Shown piece after piece: positions 40,040 through 48,703 of a stretch of 64,000 nt of DNA (position 1 is its first letter; the number at the start of each line of letters is the position of its first letter). The stretch is from contig DASPXV010000151.1 of the NCBI GenBank assembly GCA_035637115.1, positions 1-64,000 on the forward strand. The letters run 5' to 3'. The notes under the pieces are model-generated. The model did no database searches and was not told where the DNA came from. It saw only the letters and a program-made list of their open reading frames with translations. The translations under genes were made by a program, and so were the position numbers. This DNA comes from JAICSD01 sp035637115. GTDB taxonomy: Bacteria > Acidobacteriota > Vicinamibacteria > Vicinamibacterales > 2-12-FULL-66-21.

Positions 40040-42241
40040 TCAGTGCGATCCCGGTCCGGCGCCGCATACCGCCGTTCCGCTCTTGTGCGGAAAGGCGTCC
40101 GAGCCGCTGACTGAGGACGTGCTGGTCTTTCCCTGTTTCGTCGCGCCGGTGCCGCCGGTGCTGTGGAAGGTGGCGACCGCTCCTTCGGTGACGCGACAGT
40201 TGCCGGGTGTGTCGTCGTACACCTTCACCGGACTGCCGACCATTTTGTATTCTTCGTCCTTCGCCACGTAGGTGAGATGGCGCCCGTACGCGCGCCGCAG
40301 TTCCTGCCGCGAAACGACGTTGCCATCGGCTTCGGCGCGCTGGAGCTGCCCTCCCTGTTCCGCGAGATACAACTCGAGCTTGTCGGACGTGACGTCCCCG
40401 TCCGGTCCGCTCATGTGCGTGTTGCCGGTGTACGTCGCGCGGTGTTTCGCGTCTTCATACAGAAGCTCGTCGGCGGTGGTGTTGGTCGGCTCGGTCTGTA
40501 CCGGTTTCGCGGGCTTTTCGTTCTTGTCCTGTGCTTCCGTCAGCACCATCGACGTGAACACCTTCGTCGTCGCGTGCAGGTTGCCGGTCTTGTCCTCGAG
40601 GACGATCTTGTCGGCCTGGATGACCGTGTCTTCCTGCCACAGGCGGGAATTTCCCTCGTAGGTCGCGAGGGAATTCGCGCCGTCGTAATTGAGACGGTTC
40701 GACTTCACGTTGACCGGCTGATCCTGCTTCATGATCGACGGCACCTTGACGACTCCGTCCTGCTTCTTCGACTGCGCGAGCATCACGCTGCGCACGTTCG
40801 TGTCGGCTTTCATCGCCTGCGTGCCGAGCGTCATCTGGATGGTGCGCGCCTCGACGCTGATCCGCCCGTCGGACACGTGGGGTCCGCGTCCCGTGTCCCC
40901 CGCCTCGGGGCTGAGATCGAGGCGATCCTGCGCGATCTGGTAGATCGCAGTGGGCGAATCCGCGGTCGTCTGCGTACCGTCGGTGAAGTGGACGTTGGTG
41001 TGAAAGCTCGCCTGCTCGATGTCGCCGAAACCGGGCTTTGTCTTCAGGTCCATCCGCGCCGATCGCGCCGTGCGATCGATGGCCGTGAGCTTCCCACGCG
41101 CCGCTCGCGATTCGCGGTACTCCACGTCACCCGAGAACGTCGCGGCCTGGATCCCGGCGTTTGGCGCGCCGGTCGCCAGCAGGGACGCCGCACGAATGCG
41201 CCGCGCGGGTGTTTCTCCATCCGCCGGCAGATCGACCTGCACGTTCTCGGTCGCGGTGAGATTTGTCACCGTCGTGCCATCCGGCGCGAGCGCGACGTCG
41301 ATCGCCTTGCCGGCGATGCGCCGTCCGGCTTTGCCTTTCTCACCCGGCAACTGCAGCGATGCGTTCTCGACGAGCCGCGCTGACTGCAGCGTGCGGCCGT
41401 CCTCGGCGTAGGCCAGGTCGATGTCCTTCGCGCGCATGTCCTGCGGGCCGCCGGAACCGGGCTTGCTGGTGATCCGCGAATGGCCGCGCAATTCCAGCCG
41501 CGTCATCCGCTCGTCATCCTGAGTCAGGAACGCCGTGACGTCGTCCCCCAACGCCTCGTGCCCCTCCCCCTTCAGGTGCGCGTCCCCCTGGAACTTCATG
41601 TAGTGTTCGGCGCGCGCCATGCCGGCCGCCTTCGAGTCGGCGTGTACCGCACCTGCGCCCTGCTTGTCCGGCGCGACGTCCACCTTCGCCTGCTCCAGCA
41701 GCCACAGCACGTGGCGAGCCTGGTCGTACGTCGCTCCGATACCGCTCCCCGTCATGCGCCCCTTCTTGAAAGTCACGGGACCGGGAATCCGCGCCATCTG
41801 CTCGGCGTCGTTGTAAGTGGCCGTCGGGGACGAGACGGTGATGCCGTCGCTCGTGATGAGCGTCACGCCGCCGCTGAACACCACGGTCCCGACCTGCTTG
41901 CCGGGAGGCGTGGTGACCTCGGCGTCCTGCGAGTGGATCGTGATCCGGCGCCCGTTCTTATCGGGCAGCTCAACGGTGACGCCACCGCCGAACTTCGATC
42001 GTCCGTCTTCGTAGGTGGCCTGCGTGCCGAACTTGATTGAAAACGCGGTCTTGCCTTCGGTCTGCCGTGTGAAGCTCCCGCTGCCGGTGGTCTGGACCGC
42101 AGCCTTTTCGTCCAGCTTTTTCGGCGGCGGCGCAGTAGTTGCGCGCTGGCGTCCGTTGCGCATCGACACGACCACGACGGCCGCGAAGATCACGACGAAC
42201 AGAGCTATCGCGAACCGGAGCCGTTTTTGCCAGTGCGCCAA
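40040..42241 (-). CDS. LptC-LptA fusion (OstA-like LPS bridge protein)
   Basis: 733 residues from the TTG at 42241. One N-terminal membrane helix (about 9-27) and an LptC-like periplasmic region are followed by repeated OstA/LptA-type beta-jellyroll segments to the C-terminus. Recurring patterns are VFSGGVTLITSDG, ATYNDAEQMA, KSNRLNYDGANSLATYEG and ATYTGNTHMSGPDGDV. In E. coli LptC and LptA are separate; here one tethered protein may form most of the bridge. Coupled to lptB by adjacency. Confidence 0.87.
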   Translation of the reverse strand: MAHWQKRLRFAIALFVVIFAAVVVVSMRNGRQRATTAPPPKKLDEKAAVQTTGSGSFTRQTEGKTAFSIKFGTQATYEDGRSKFGGGVTVELPDKNGRRITIHSQDAEVTTPPGKQVGTVVFSGGVTLITSDGITVSSPTATYNDAEQMARIPGPVTFKKGRMTGSGIGATYDQARHVLWLLEQAKVDVAPDKQGAGAVHADSKAAGMARAEHYMKFQGDAHLKGEGHEALGDDVTAFLTQDDERMTRLELRGHSRITSKPGSGGPQDMRAKDIDLAYAEDGRTLQSARLVENASLQLPGEKGKAGRRIAGKAIDVALAPDGTTVTNLTATENVQVDLPADGETPARRIRAASLLATGAPNAGIQAATFSGDVEYRESRAARGKLTAIDRTARSARMDLKTKPGFGDIEQASFHTNVHFTDGTQTTADSPTAIYQIAQDRLDLSPEAGDTGRGPHVSDGRISVEARTIQMTLGTQAMKADTNVRSVMLAQSKKQDGVVKVPSIMKQDQPVNVKSNRLNYDGANSLATYEGNSRLWQEDTVIQADKIVLEDKTGNLHATTKVFTSMVLTEAQDKNEKPAKPVQTEPTNTTADELLYEDAKHRATYTGNTHMSGPDGDVTSDKLELYLAEQGGQLQRAEADGNVVSRQELRRAYGRHLTYVAKDEEYKMVGSPVKVYDDTPGNCRVTEGAVATFHSTGGTGATKQGKTSTSSVSGSDAFPHKSGTAVCGAGPGSH

Positions 42242-42251
42242 TACCTATTGA

Positions 42252-43973
42252 TTATAGGTCGCTCAAGCTCTTGAAGTCGGCCACGGTGAGCTCCAGGTAC
42301 GTCTCTCCCTGGAACTCATTCTGTTCGAGCGAAAAGGCGAGGTTTACTCCGGCACGGTTCTCGGTGAGGAAGGCCGCGCGCTCGGCGGCGCGCCACGCGA
42401 TCGCGCGGAAGCTCCGCCCGTCCTGGCGAAACGTCATCTTGAGGTGCCGATCCTTCAATGGCCGGGGGCCATCGATGATCTCGACAGGCATCGCATGGAA
42501 GATCGGCCGCGGATTCGCGAGGCCGAACGGCGCCATCGCATTGAGTCCGTCGACGAGGTCGGGTGTGATCTGCTTGAGGTTGAGCGTGCCATCGATCCGC
42601 AGCCGCGGACGAAGATGATCCGGCTCGAGCACCTCGTTGGCGTGCGCGTTGATGCGCGCGCGGAACGCGGGCACCTTGGACGTGTCCATCGTCAGACCCG
42701 CGGCCTGCTTGTGCCCACCGAAGCGGAGGAAGAACTCGGAGCAGCGTTCGAGGCCATCGAGCATGTCGAAGGCAGGAATGCTGCGGCACGACGCGTGCGC
42801 CACGTCGCCATCGATCGACAGGACGATTGCCGGCTTGCAGAACGCGTCCACCAGCTTGGATGCGACGATGCCGATCACGCCGCGGTGCCAGCCTTCGCCG
42901 CCGACGACGAGCACGTTGTGCGCGCCGATCGCGGGATCTGTTTCGATCGCCGTCTTCGCCTGCGCGACGAGGTCCGCTTCCTCCGCCTGGCGCTTCAGGT
43001 TCTCTTCGTTCAACTGCTGCGCGAGGCCCCGCGCCTCTTCCATCGCCCCCTCGTCTGTTGCGAGCAGCAGGCGTGTCGCGATATCAGGCGTGCTCATGCG
43101 TCCGGCCGCGTTCACGCGGGGCGCGAGGATGAATCCCACCTGGTAGCTGTCGATCGTCTTGCCCGTCAAGCCGGATGCTTCGAGCAGCGCGCGCAAGCCG
43201 ACGGTGTGGCGGCCGCGGCTGAGCGACTGTAAGCCGAGTTTCGCGATCACGCGATTCTCCCCGACGAGCGGGACGACGTCGGCGAGCGTGCCGATGGCGG
43301 CGATCTTCACGAACGCGGGCAGCCATTTGCCCTTATCCGCTCGCTGACACAGCGCCTGGACGACCTTCAGGGCTACGCCGACACCCGCGAGGTGCTTGTC
43401 GGGATATGCGCAGTCGTGTCGCTTCGGATTGATCACGGCGAGCGCCGGGGGCAGCGTTCCCTCCGGCTCGTGGTGATCCGTGATGATCAGATCCACGTCA
43501 AGCTCGCGAGCGCGCAGCGCGGCCTCCATCCCTCGGATCCCGCAGTCCACGGAGATGATCAGGCGGACCCCTTCGGCATGCAGCCGGTCGATCGCCGCCG
43601 GCTGCAGGCCGTAGCCGTCGCGCAGGCGTTCGGGGATGAAGTGGCCGACGTCGCCGCCGAGCATTTCGAGGGCGCGGCGCAGGATGACCGTCGAGGTGAT
43701 GCCGTCCACGTCGTAGTCGCCGTGGATCGCGATTCGCTCTTTCGCCGCGATCGCGCGTTCGATCCGTTCCACGGCCTTGCCCATGTCCGCGAGCAGGAAG
43801 GGATCGTGAAGATCATCCATCGACGGATTGAGAAACTTCTGCGCCGCGTCGGCATCGCGAAGGCCGCGCAGACACAGCAGTCGCGCGATCGTGGGGTGAA
43901 GATTCAACGCCGCGCCGAGTGCCTTTGCCTCGTCGTCGTTACAAGGTAGATGGTTCCAGAGGAGCGTCTTCAA
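42252..43973 (-). CDS. recJ: Single-stranded-DNA-specific exonuclease RecJ
   Basis: 573 residues from the TTG at 43973, which overlaps the accA stop (TTGA); a longer frame exists but lies over accA. DHH-family motifs are HGDYDVDG (84-91), IISVDCGI and ITDHHEPEG (164-172), with the DHHA1 motif LRFGGHKQAAGL and an OB-like tail. It is a 5'-3' ssDNA exonuclease for recombination and mismatch repair. Confidence 0.94.
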   Translation of the reverse strand: MKTLLWNHLPCNDDEAKALGAALNLHPTIARLLCLRGLRDADAAQKFLNPSMDDLHDPFLLADMGKAVERIERAIAAKERIAIHGDYDVDGITSTVILRRALEMLGGDVGHFIPERLRDGYGLQPAAIDRLHAEGVRLIISVDCGIRGMEAALRARELDVDLIITDHHEPEGTLPPALAVINPKRHDCAYPDKHLAGVGVALKVVQALCQRADKGKWLPAFVKIAAIGTLADVVPLVGENRVIAKLGLQSLSRGRHTVGLRALLEASGLTGKTIDSYQVGFILAPRVNAAGRMSTPDIATRLLLATDEGAMEEARGLAQQLNEENLKRQAEEADLVAQAKTAIETDPAIGAHNVLVVGGEGWHRGVIGIVASKLVDAFCKPAIVLSIDGDVAHASCRSIPAFDMLDGLERCSEFFLRFGGHKQAAGLTMDTSKVPAFRARINAHANEVLEPDHLRPRLRIDGTLNLKQITPDLVDGLNAMAPFGLANPRPIFHAMPVEIIDGPRPLKDRHLKMTFRQDGRSFRAIAWRAAERAAFLTENRAGVNLAFSLEQNEFQGETYLELTVADFKSLSDL

Positions 43974-44950
43974 GGTTCGAGGTTCTCTGTCATGTCGATG
44001 AACGATGTACCCTCTTCCCCCATCTTGCGGAACTTCGCGTAGCGTGCTTCGAGGCGCTCTGGAATGGTCATGGCGACGCTGTCGGCGAGCGCGACGGACA
44101 GCGCCTGGTCCACCAGCGCGGCGGCGGTCTCGTAATCGTTGTGGGCGCCGCCCGGCGGTTCGGGAATGATGTCGTCCACGAGACCGAGCGCGACCATGTC
44201 GGGAGCGGTAATCTTCAGCGCCGTGGCGGCTTCGACCTTCTTGTTCGCGTCGCGCCACAGGATGGCCGCGCATCCCTCGGGCGGAATAACGCTGTAGACC
44301 GAGAACTCCTGCATCATGACGCGATCGCCGATCGCGATGCCGAGCGCGCCGCCGCTGCCCCCCTCGCCGCAGACCACGACAATGATCGGGACCTCGAGCA
44401 TCATCATTTCGCGGAGGTTCCAGGCGATCGCCTCGGCGACGCCGCGCTCTTCCGATTCCATGCCCGGGTACGCCGCAGGCGTGTCGATGAACACGACGAT
44501 CGGCCGCGAGAACTTCTGCGCCATCTGCATCACGCGCAGCGCCTTGCGATAGCCTTCGGGACGCGCGTAGCCGAAATTGCGGAAGATCTTCTGCTTGGTA
44601 TCGCGCCCCTTCTGGTGTCCGACGAACGCGATCGGCTGCCCTTTGTAACTGCCGGTACCTCCCACGATGGCGTGATCGTCGGCGAAGCGGCGATCGCCGT
44701 GCAATTCATCGACTTCGGTGAACAGCCGCTCCACATAGTCGAGCGTGTTCGGCCGGTTCGGATGCCGCGCCACGAGCACGCGCTGCCATGGCGTCAGAGA
44801 CTGGAAGATCTCGGCGCGGATCTCGTCCGCCCGCCGCCGCAGCGACTCGATCGATCGCTCGCGTTCCGGCGTCTTCGGCAGCATGCTGAGGGCCTCAATC
44901 TCCTTCAGCAGCACGCCGACCGGCTCTTCGAATTCCAGCAATTCGGGCAT
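43970..44950 (-). CDS. accA: Acetyl-CoA carboxylase carboxyltransferase subunit alpha
   Basis: 326 residues. Typical AccA motifs are WQRVLVARHPNRPNTLDYVE, VGGTGSYKGQPIAFVGHQKG, FIDTPAAYPGMESEERGVAEA and GEGGSGGALGIAIGDRV. With AccD it transfers the carboxyl group to acetyl-CoA, the first step of fatty-acid synthesis. The stop overlaps the recJ start. accD is not in the window. Confidence 0.96.
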   Translation of the reverse strand: MPELLEFEEPVGVLLKEIEALSMLPKTPERERSIESLRRRADEIRAEIFQSLTPWQRVLVARHPNRPNTLDYVERLFTEVDELHGDRRFADDHAIVGGTGSYKGQPIAFVGHQKGRDTKQKIFRNFGYARPEGYRKALRVMQMAQKFSRPIVVFIDTPAAYPGMESEERGVAEAIAWNLREMMMLEVPIIVVVCGEGGSGGALGIAIGDRVMMQEFSVYSVIPPEGCAAILWRDANKKVEAATALKITAPDMVALGLVDDIIPEPPGGAHNDYETAAALVDQALSVALADSVAMTIPERLEARYAKFRKMGEEGTSFIDMTENLEP

Positions 44951-44966
44951 TTGCTTGCCTTTTTCT

Positions 44967-45035
44967 ACAGGAGGGCCACGAGATCAGGAGAAATCTTCTG
45001 AAAAAGAATTCCTCCTGATCTCCTGGCCCTCCTGT
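44967..45035. repeat. Long inverted repeat, CAGGAG theme, between dnaE and accA
   Basis: A left arm (44967-44990) and a right arm (45012-45035) match at 23 of 24 positions as reverse complements, with a 21-nt loop. Inside each arm CAGGAG/CAGGAGG units recur at 7-8 nt. It is the most nearly perfect dyad in the window and would form a very stable cruciform or RNA hairpin. There is no T run next to it, so rho-independent termination is doubtful. Confidence 0.9.
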
Positions 45036-45057
45036 TAGAGATCACTATCTCAATCCA

Positions 45058-48000
45058 CTATCGCAGCACGACGGACCCGGAGCCGCACAACTGTTCGACT
45101 TCTTCCACGAGTTTCTCTGACGGACGCACGCGCTGGGCGACGTCAGCGCGGACCCGCAGGTCGGGGCCGCCGTTCTCTTTCACGTCGAGCTCCAGCAGCA
45201 CCCGGCGATCGCCGCGGTGGCGGGACAGGAGCTCGGCGAGCGCTTCCAGCGTATTGCGCGACGGCACCTGCAGGTGAATCACCACTTCGCGCGTGGTCCG
45301 CTCCTTGAGCAGCGAGATTGGCTGCAGTTCGATGGCCACGATTCGCGCGGACTCGTCGTCTTTTTCGAACTTGCCGCGCACGAGCAGCATCGCGTCGGCC
45401 GCGATCAGATGGCCGTGCTTACCGAACGTTTCCGGGAACACGACGACCTCGAGGCCTCCTGCGATGTCGTCGAGGATGAAGACCGCCATGCGGTCCCCTT
45501 TCTTCGTCTTCAAGGGGCGCAGACCGCTGACGATGCCGCCGACCCAGACGTCGGCGAGCGACTGGGAAAGTTCCGCGATACGCTGCGCGCCGAACGCCTT
45601 GAGCTCCTCGCTGAACCGCTCGAGCGGATGTCCGCTCATGTACAGGCCGAGCGCTTCTTTCTCGAACGCGAGCTGTTGCGCTTCGTTCCAGGGCGCGGCG
45701 TCAGGCAGCGGAATCTCCGCGCCGGGTTCCAGGCCCTCGGCTGCGCCGCCGAACAACGAGTCCTGCCCTTGCTCGCGATTGCGCTGGTGCCGGCTGCCAT
45801 GCTCGATCGCGCGGTCCACCGCGGCAAACAGCCGCGCGCGCCGCGAGGGGATCGGGCCCGTCGCCATCGAGTCGAACGCGCCGGCCTTGACGAGACTTTC
45901 GAGCGGACGCTTGTTGACCAGCCGCTGATCCACCTGCTCGCAGAGTCTGAACAGCGACGTGATGGTCCCAAGCTCCTTCCGCACGGCGAGCATCGACAGG
46001 ATCGCTCCCTCGCCCACGTTCTTCACGGCGCAGAGCCCGAACCGCACGCCTTCCTTCTCGACAGTGAAGGGCAGCTGGCTCGTATTGATATCCGGGGGCA
46101 GAATCGGGATCCCGAGGTCGCGGCACTCGCCGAGATACATCGCGAGCTTGTCGGTATTGGCCGCTTCGATCGTGAGCAGCGCGGCCATGAAGTGCCATGA
46201 GTAGTTCGCCTTCAGGTACGCCGTCTGGTACGCGATCCACGCGTACGTCGTCGAGTGCGACTTGTTGAAGCCGTACCCGGCGAAGAATTCCATGAGATCG
46301 AAGATCTTCTTCGCCTTCTTCTCATTGATCCCGTTCGCGACGGCCCCCTGCATGAAGGCCTCGCGCTGCTTGGCCATGACCTTCGGGTCCTTCTTCCCCA
46401 TGGCCTTGCGCAGCACGTCGGACTGGCCCATCGTGAACCCGGCCAGGACGGCGGCAATGCGCATGACCTGTTCCTGGTACGCGATGACGCCGTAGGTGTC
46501 GGACAGGATTGGTTCGAGCTGCTTCAGCTCGTACTTGACCTCAGTCTTCCCCTGCTTGCGCGAGATGAAGTCGTCGACCATCCCCGACTTGAGGGGACCG
46601 GGGCGATACAGCGCGTTCAGCGCGATGAGATCGTCCAGCCGTTCCGGCTTTGCCTTGCGCAGCAGCTCGCGCATGCCGGAGCTTTCGAACTGGAACACGC
46701 CGTAGGTCTGTCCGTCAGAGAAGAGCTTGTACGTCTTTTCGTCGTTCAGCGGGATCGCGTCGATGTCGAGCTCGATCCCCTCGGTGCGCTTGATCTCCGC
46801 GAGGCAATCGTCGATCAGCGTCAGCGTGCTCAGGCCGAGGAAGTCCATCTTCAGCAGGCCGACGCGCTCGACCTCCTTCATCGCCCACTGCGTGACGATT
46901 TCGTCCTTCTGCGACTTGTAGAGCGGCACGAACTCGGTCAGCGGGCGCGGCGCGATGACCACGCCGGCGGCATGGACGGATGCATGGCGCGTCATGCCTT
47001 CGAGCCGCTGCGCGATCGTCAGCAGCTCCTTGACGCGATCGTCCTTCTGCTGCATCTCCTTCAGCGCCGGACTCTCCTCCAGCGCCCTCGCAAGCGTCAT
47101 GTCCAGCGCCGGCGGAACGGCCTTCGCGACGCGGTCCGCGTCCGCGTAGGGAATGTCCATGACCCGCGCCACGTCGCGCACGACCGCGCGCGCCTTCATC
47201 GTCCCGAACGTGATGATCTGCGCGACGTTCTCACGGCCATACTTGCGCGTGACGTACTCGATCACTTCGCCGCGCCGCCGCTCGCAGAAGTCGATGTCGA
47301 TGTCGGGCAGCGACACGCGCTCCGGATTCAGGAAGCGCTCGAAGATCAGGTCGTAGGCGATCGGATCGACGTCCGTAATCCGCAGGCAGTACGCGACGAA
47401 GCTGCCCGCCGCGGAGCCACGGCCCGGGCCGACCGGAATCCCCCGCTCGCGCGCGTAGCGGATGAAGTCCCAGACGATCAGGAAGTACCCGGGGTACTTC
47501 ATCTTCTTGATCATCTGGACTTCGTAGGTGAGGCGCCGCTCGTACTCATCGATCGTGTGCTTCAGCGCGCCGGAGGCCGCCAGCTCCTTGAGCCGAGGGA
47601 GCCGCATTTCGAAGCCCTGGCGCACCACGTGCTCGAAGTAGTCGTCCAGCGAGAAACCTGCGGGCACGTCGAAGTTCGGGAGGTAGTTCTCCTTGAACGA
47701 GAGATCCACGTTGCAGCGCGCCGCGATCTGCACGGTGCGCGCGATGGCGTCCGCGTAATCGGGGAATACGTGCGCCATCTCTTCGCCGGTCTTGAGATAG
47801 AACTGGTCCCCGTGGTACTTCAGCCGCTCGGTATCGTTGACGGTCTTGCCGGTCCCGATGCAGAGCAGGATGTCGTGCGGTTTGAAGTCCGAGTTCTTCA
47901 GGTAATGGACGTCGTTCGTGACGACGAGATCGAGCCCGAGATCTTTCGCGATTGGCTGGAGGCCGGTGTTGACGATCTTCTGCTCGTCGATGCCCTGGTA

Positions 48001-48528
48001 CTGCATCTCGAGGAAGAAGTTCTCGCGGCCGAGAATATCGCGGTACGCGGCCGCCGCGGCGATCGCCTTCTGCTGCTGCTCGGTCCGGATCCCGGTTGCG
48101 ACCTCCCCTTTCAAGCAGCTGCTCAGGCCAATCAGTCCTTTTGCGTGCTGCGCGAGCAGCTCCTTGTCGATGCGCGGCTTGTAGTAGAACCCCTCAGTGT
48201 AGCCGGACGACACCAGCTTGATGAGATTGTGGTACCCGTCATTCGTCTCCGCGAGGAGCACGAGATGGTTCGCCGTCTCCCCCGGCGTGCCGCTCTTCGT
48301 CCGCCGATCGCCCGGCGCAACGTACACCTCGCACCCGAGGATCGGATTGATCCCGCGCTTGCGCGCCTGATCGTGGAACCCCACCGACGAGAACATGTTC
48401 CCATGCTCGGTGATGGCCATCGCCGGCATCTTCAGCTCCACGGCTTTATCGAGTAGTTCCTCGATGCGGCACGCGCCGTCCAGTAGCGAGTACTCCGAGT
48501 GCAGGTGGAGGTGGACGAACTCTGTCAT
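45058..48528 (-). CDS. dnaE: DNA polymerase III subunit alpha
   Basis: 1,156 residues from the ATG at 48528 (MTEFVHLHLHSEYSLLDG). The frame is open further upstream, but that part is the heptad array. The N-terminal PHP domain (about 1-210) has HLHLHSEYS and ITEHGNM; the polymerase core carries PDIDIDF (about 406-412) and the finger segment YGFNKSHSTTYAWIAYQ; HhH and OB domains follow. It is the replicative polymerase of the DnaE1 type. Confidence 0.97.
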   Translation of the reverse strand: MTEFVHLHLHSEYSLLDGACRIEELLDKAVELKMPAMAITEHGNMFSSVGFHDQARKRGINPILGCEVYVAPGDRRTKSGTPGETANHLVLLAETNDGYHNLIKLVSSGYTEGFYYKPRIDKELLAQHAKGLIGLSSCLKGEVATGIRTEQQQKAIAAAAAYRDILGRENFFLEMQYQGIDEQKIVNTGLQPIAKDLGLDLVVTNDVHYLKNSDFKPHDILLCIGTGKTVNDTERLKYHGDQFYLKTGEEMAHVFPDYADAIARTVQIAARCNVDLSFKENYLPNFDVPAGFSLDDYFEHVVRQGFEMRLPRLKELAASGALKHTIDEYERRLTYEVQMIKKMKYPGYFLIVWDFIRYARERGIPVGPGRGSAAGSFVAYCLRITDVDPIAYDLIFERFLNPERVSLPDIDIDFCERRRGEVIEYVTRKYGRENVAQIITFGTMKARAVVRDVARVMDIPYADADRVAKAVPPALDMTLARALEESPALKEMQQKDDRVKELLTIAQRLEGMTRHASVHAAGVVIAPRPLTEFVPLYKSQKDEIVTQWAMKEVERVGLLKMDFLGLSTLTLIDDCLAEIKRTEGIELDIDAIPLNDEKTYKLFSDGQTYGVFQFESSGMRELLRKAKPERLDDLIALNALYRPGPLKSGMVDDFISRKQGKTEVKYELKQLEPILSDTYGVIAYQEQVMRIAAVLAGFTMGQSDVLRKAMGKKDPKVMAKQREAFMQGAVANGINEKKAKKIFDLMEFFAGYGFNKSHSTTYAWIAYQTAYLKANYSWHFMAALLTIEAANTDKLAMYLGECRDLGIPILPPDINTSQLPFTVEKEGVRFGLCAVKNVGEGAILSMLAVRKELGTITSLFRLCEQVDQRLVNKRPLESLVKAGAFDSMATGPIPSRRARLFAAVDRAIEHGSRHQRNREQGQDSLFGGAAEGLEPGAEIPLPDAAPWNEAQQLAFEKEALGLYMSGHPLERFSEELKAFGAQRIAELSQSLADVWVGGIVSGLRPLKTKKGDRMAVFILDDIAGGLEVVVFPETFGKHGHLIAADAMLLVRGKFEKDDESARIVAIELQPISLLKERTTREVVIHLQVPSRNTLEALAELLSRHRGDRRVLLELDVKENGGPDLRVRADVAQRVRPSEKLVEEVEQLCGSGSVVLR

Positions 48529-48529
48529 T

Positions 48530-48703
48530 GGCGACTGCCAATTGGCGATTGCAGATTCAGGGATTGCCGATTGTGGATTGAAGATTCGGCGGATGGCCAG
48601 CGGCGCCGGGCGCCAATCGTCAATCGACATTTCGTCAATGGACGATCGTCAATCCTCAATTCGTTAATCATCAATCTGCAATCTGCAATCGCCAATGTGC
48701 CTA
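48530..48703. repeat. Large dyad heptad array, GCGATTG / AATCTGC theme
   Basis: Left units such as GCGATTG, GCCGATT and GTGGATT pass through a G+C-rich centre (about 48590-48615) into right units AATCGTC, AATCCTC, AATCATC, AATCTGC and AATCGCC. The phase is mainly 7 nt. The units match those at 37124-37292 and 16636-16700, so the three loci form one family. The array separates guaA from dnaE on the same strand and reaches the guaA stop codon. Confidence 0.85.

Noticed and set aside
46255..48456. Long open frame antisense to dnaE (about 733 codons)
   Set aside because: Arg/His/Leu-rich composition typical of shadow frames in high-G+C DNA; dnaE is clearly conserved on the other strand. The same applies to long antisense frames at 9582-11195 and 55134-57170.
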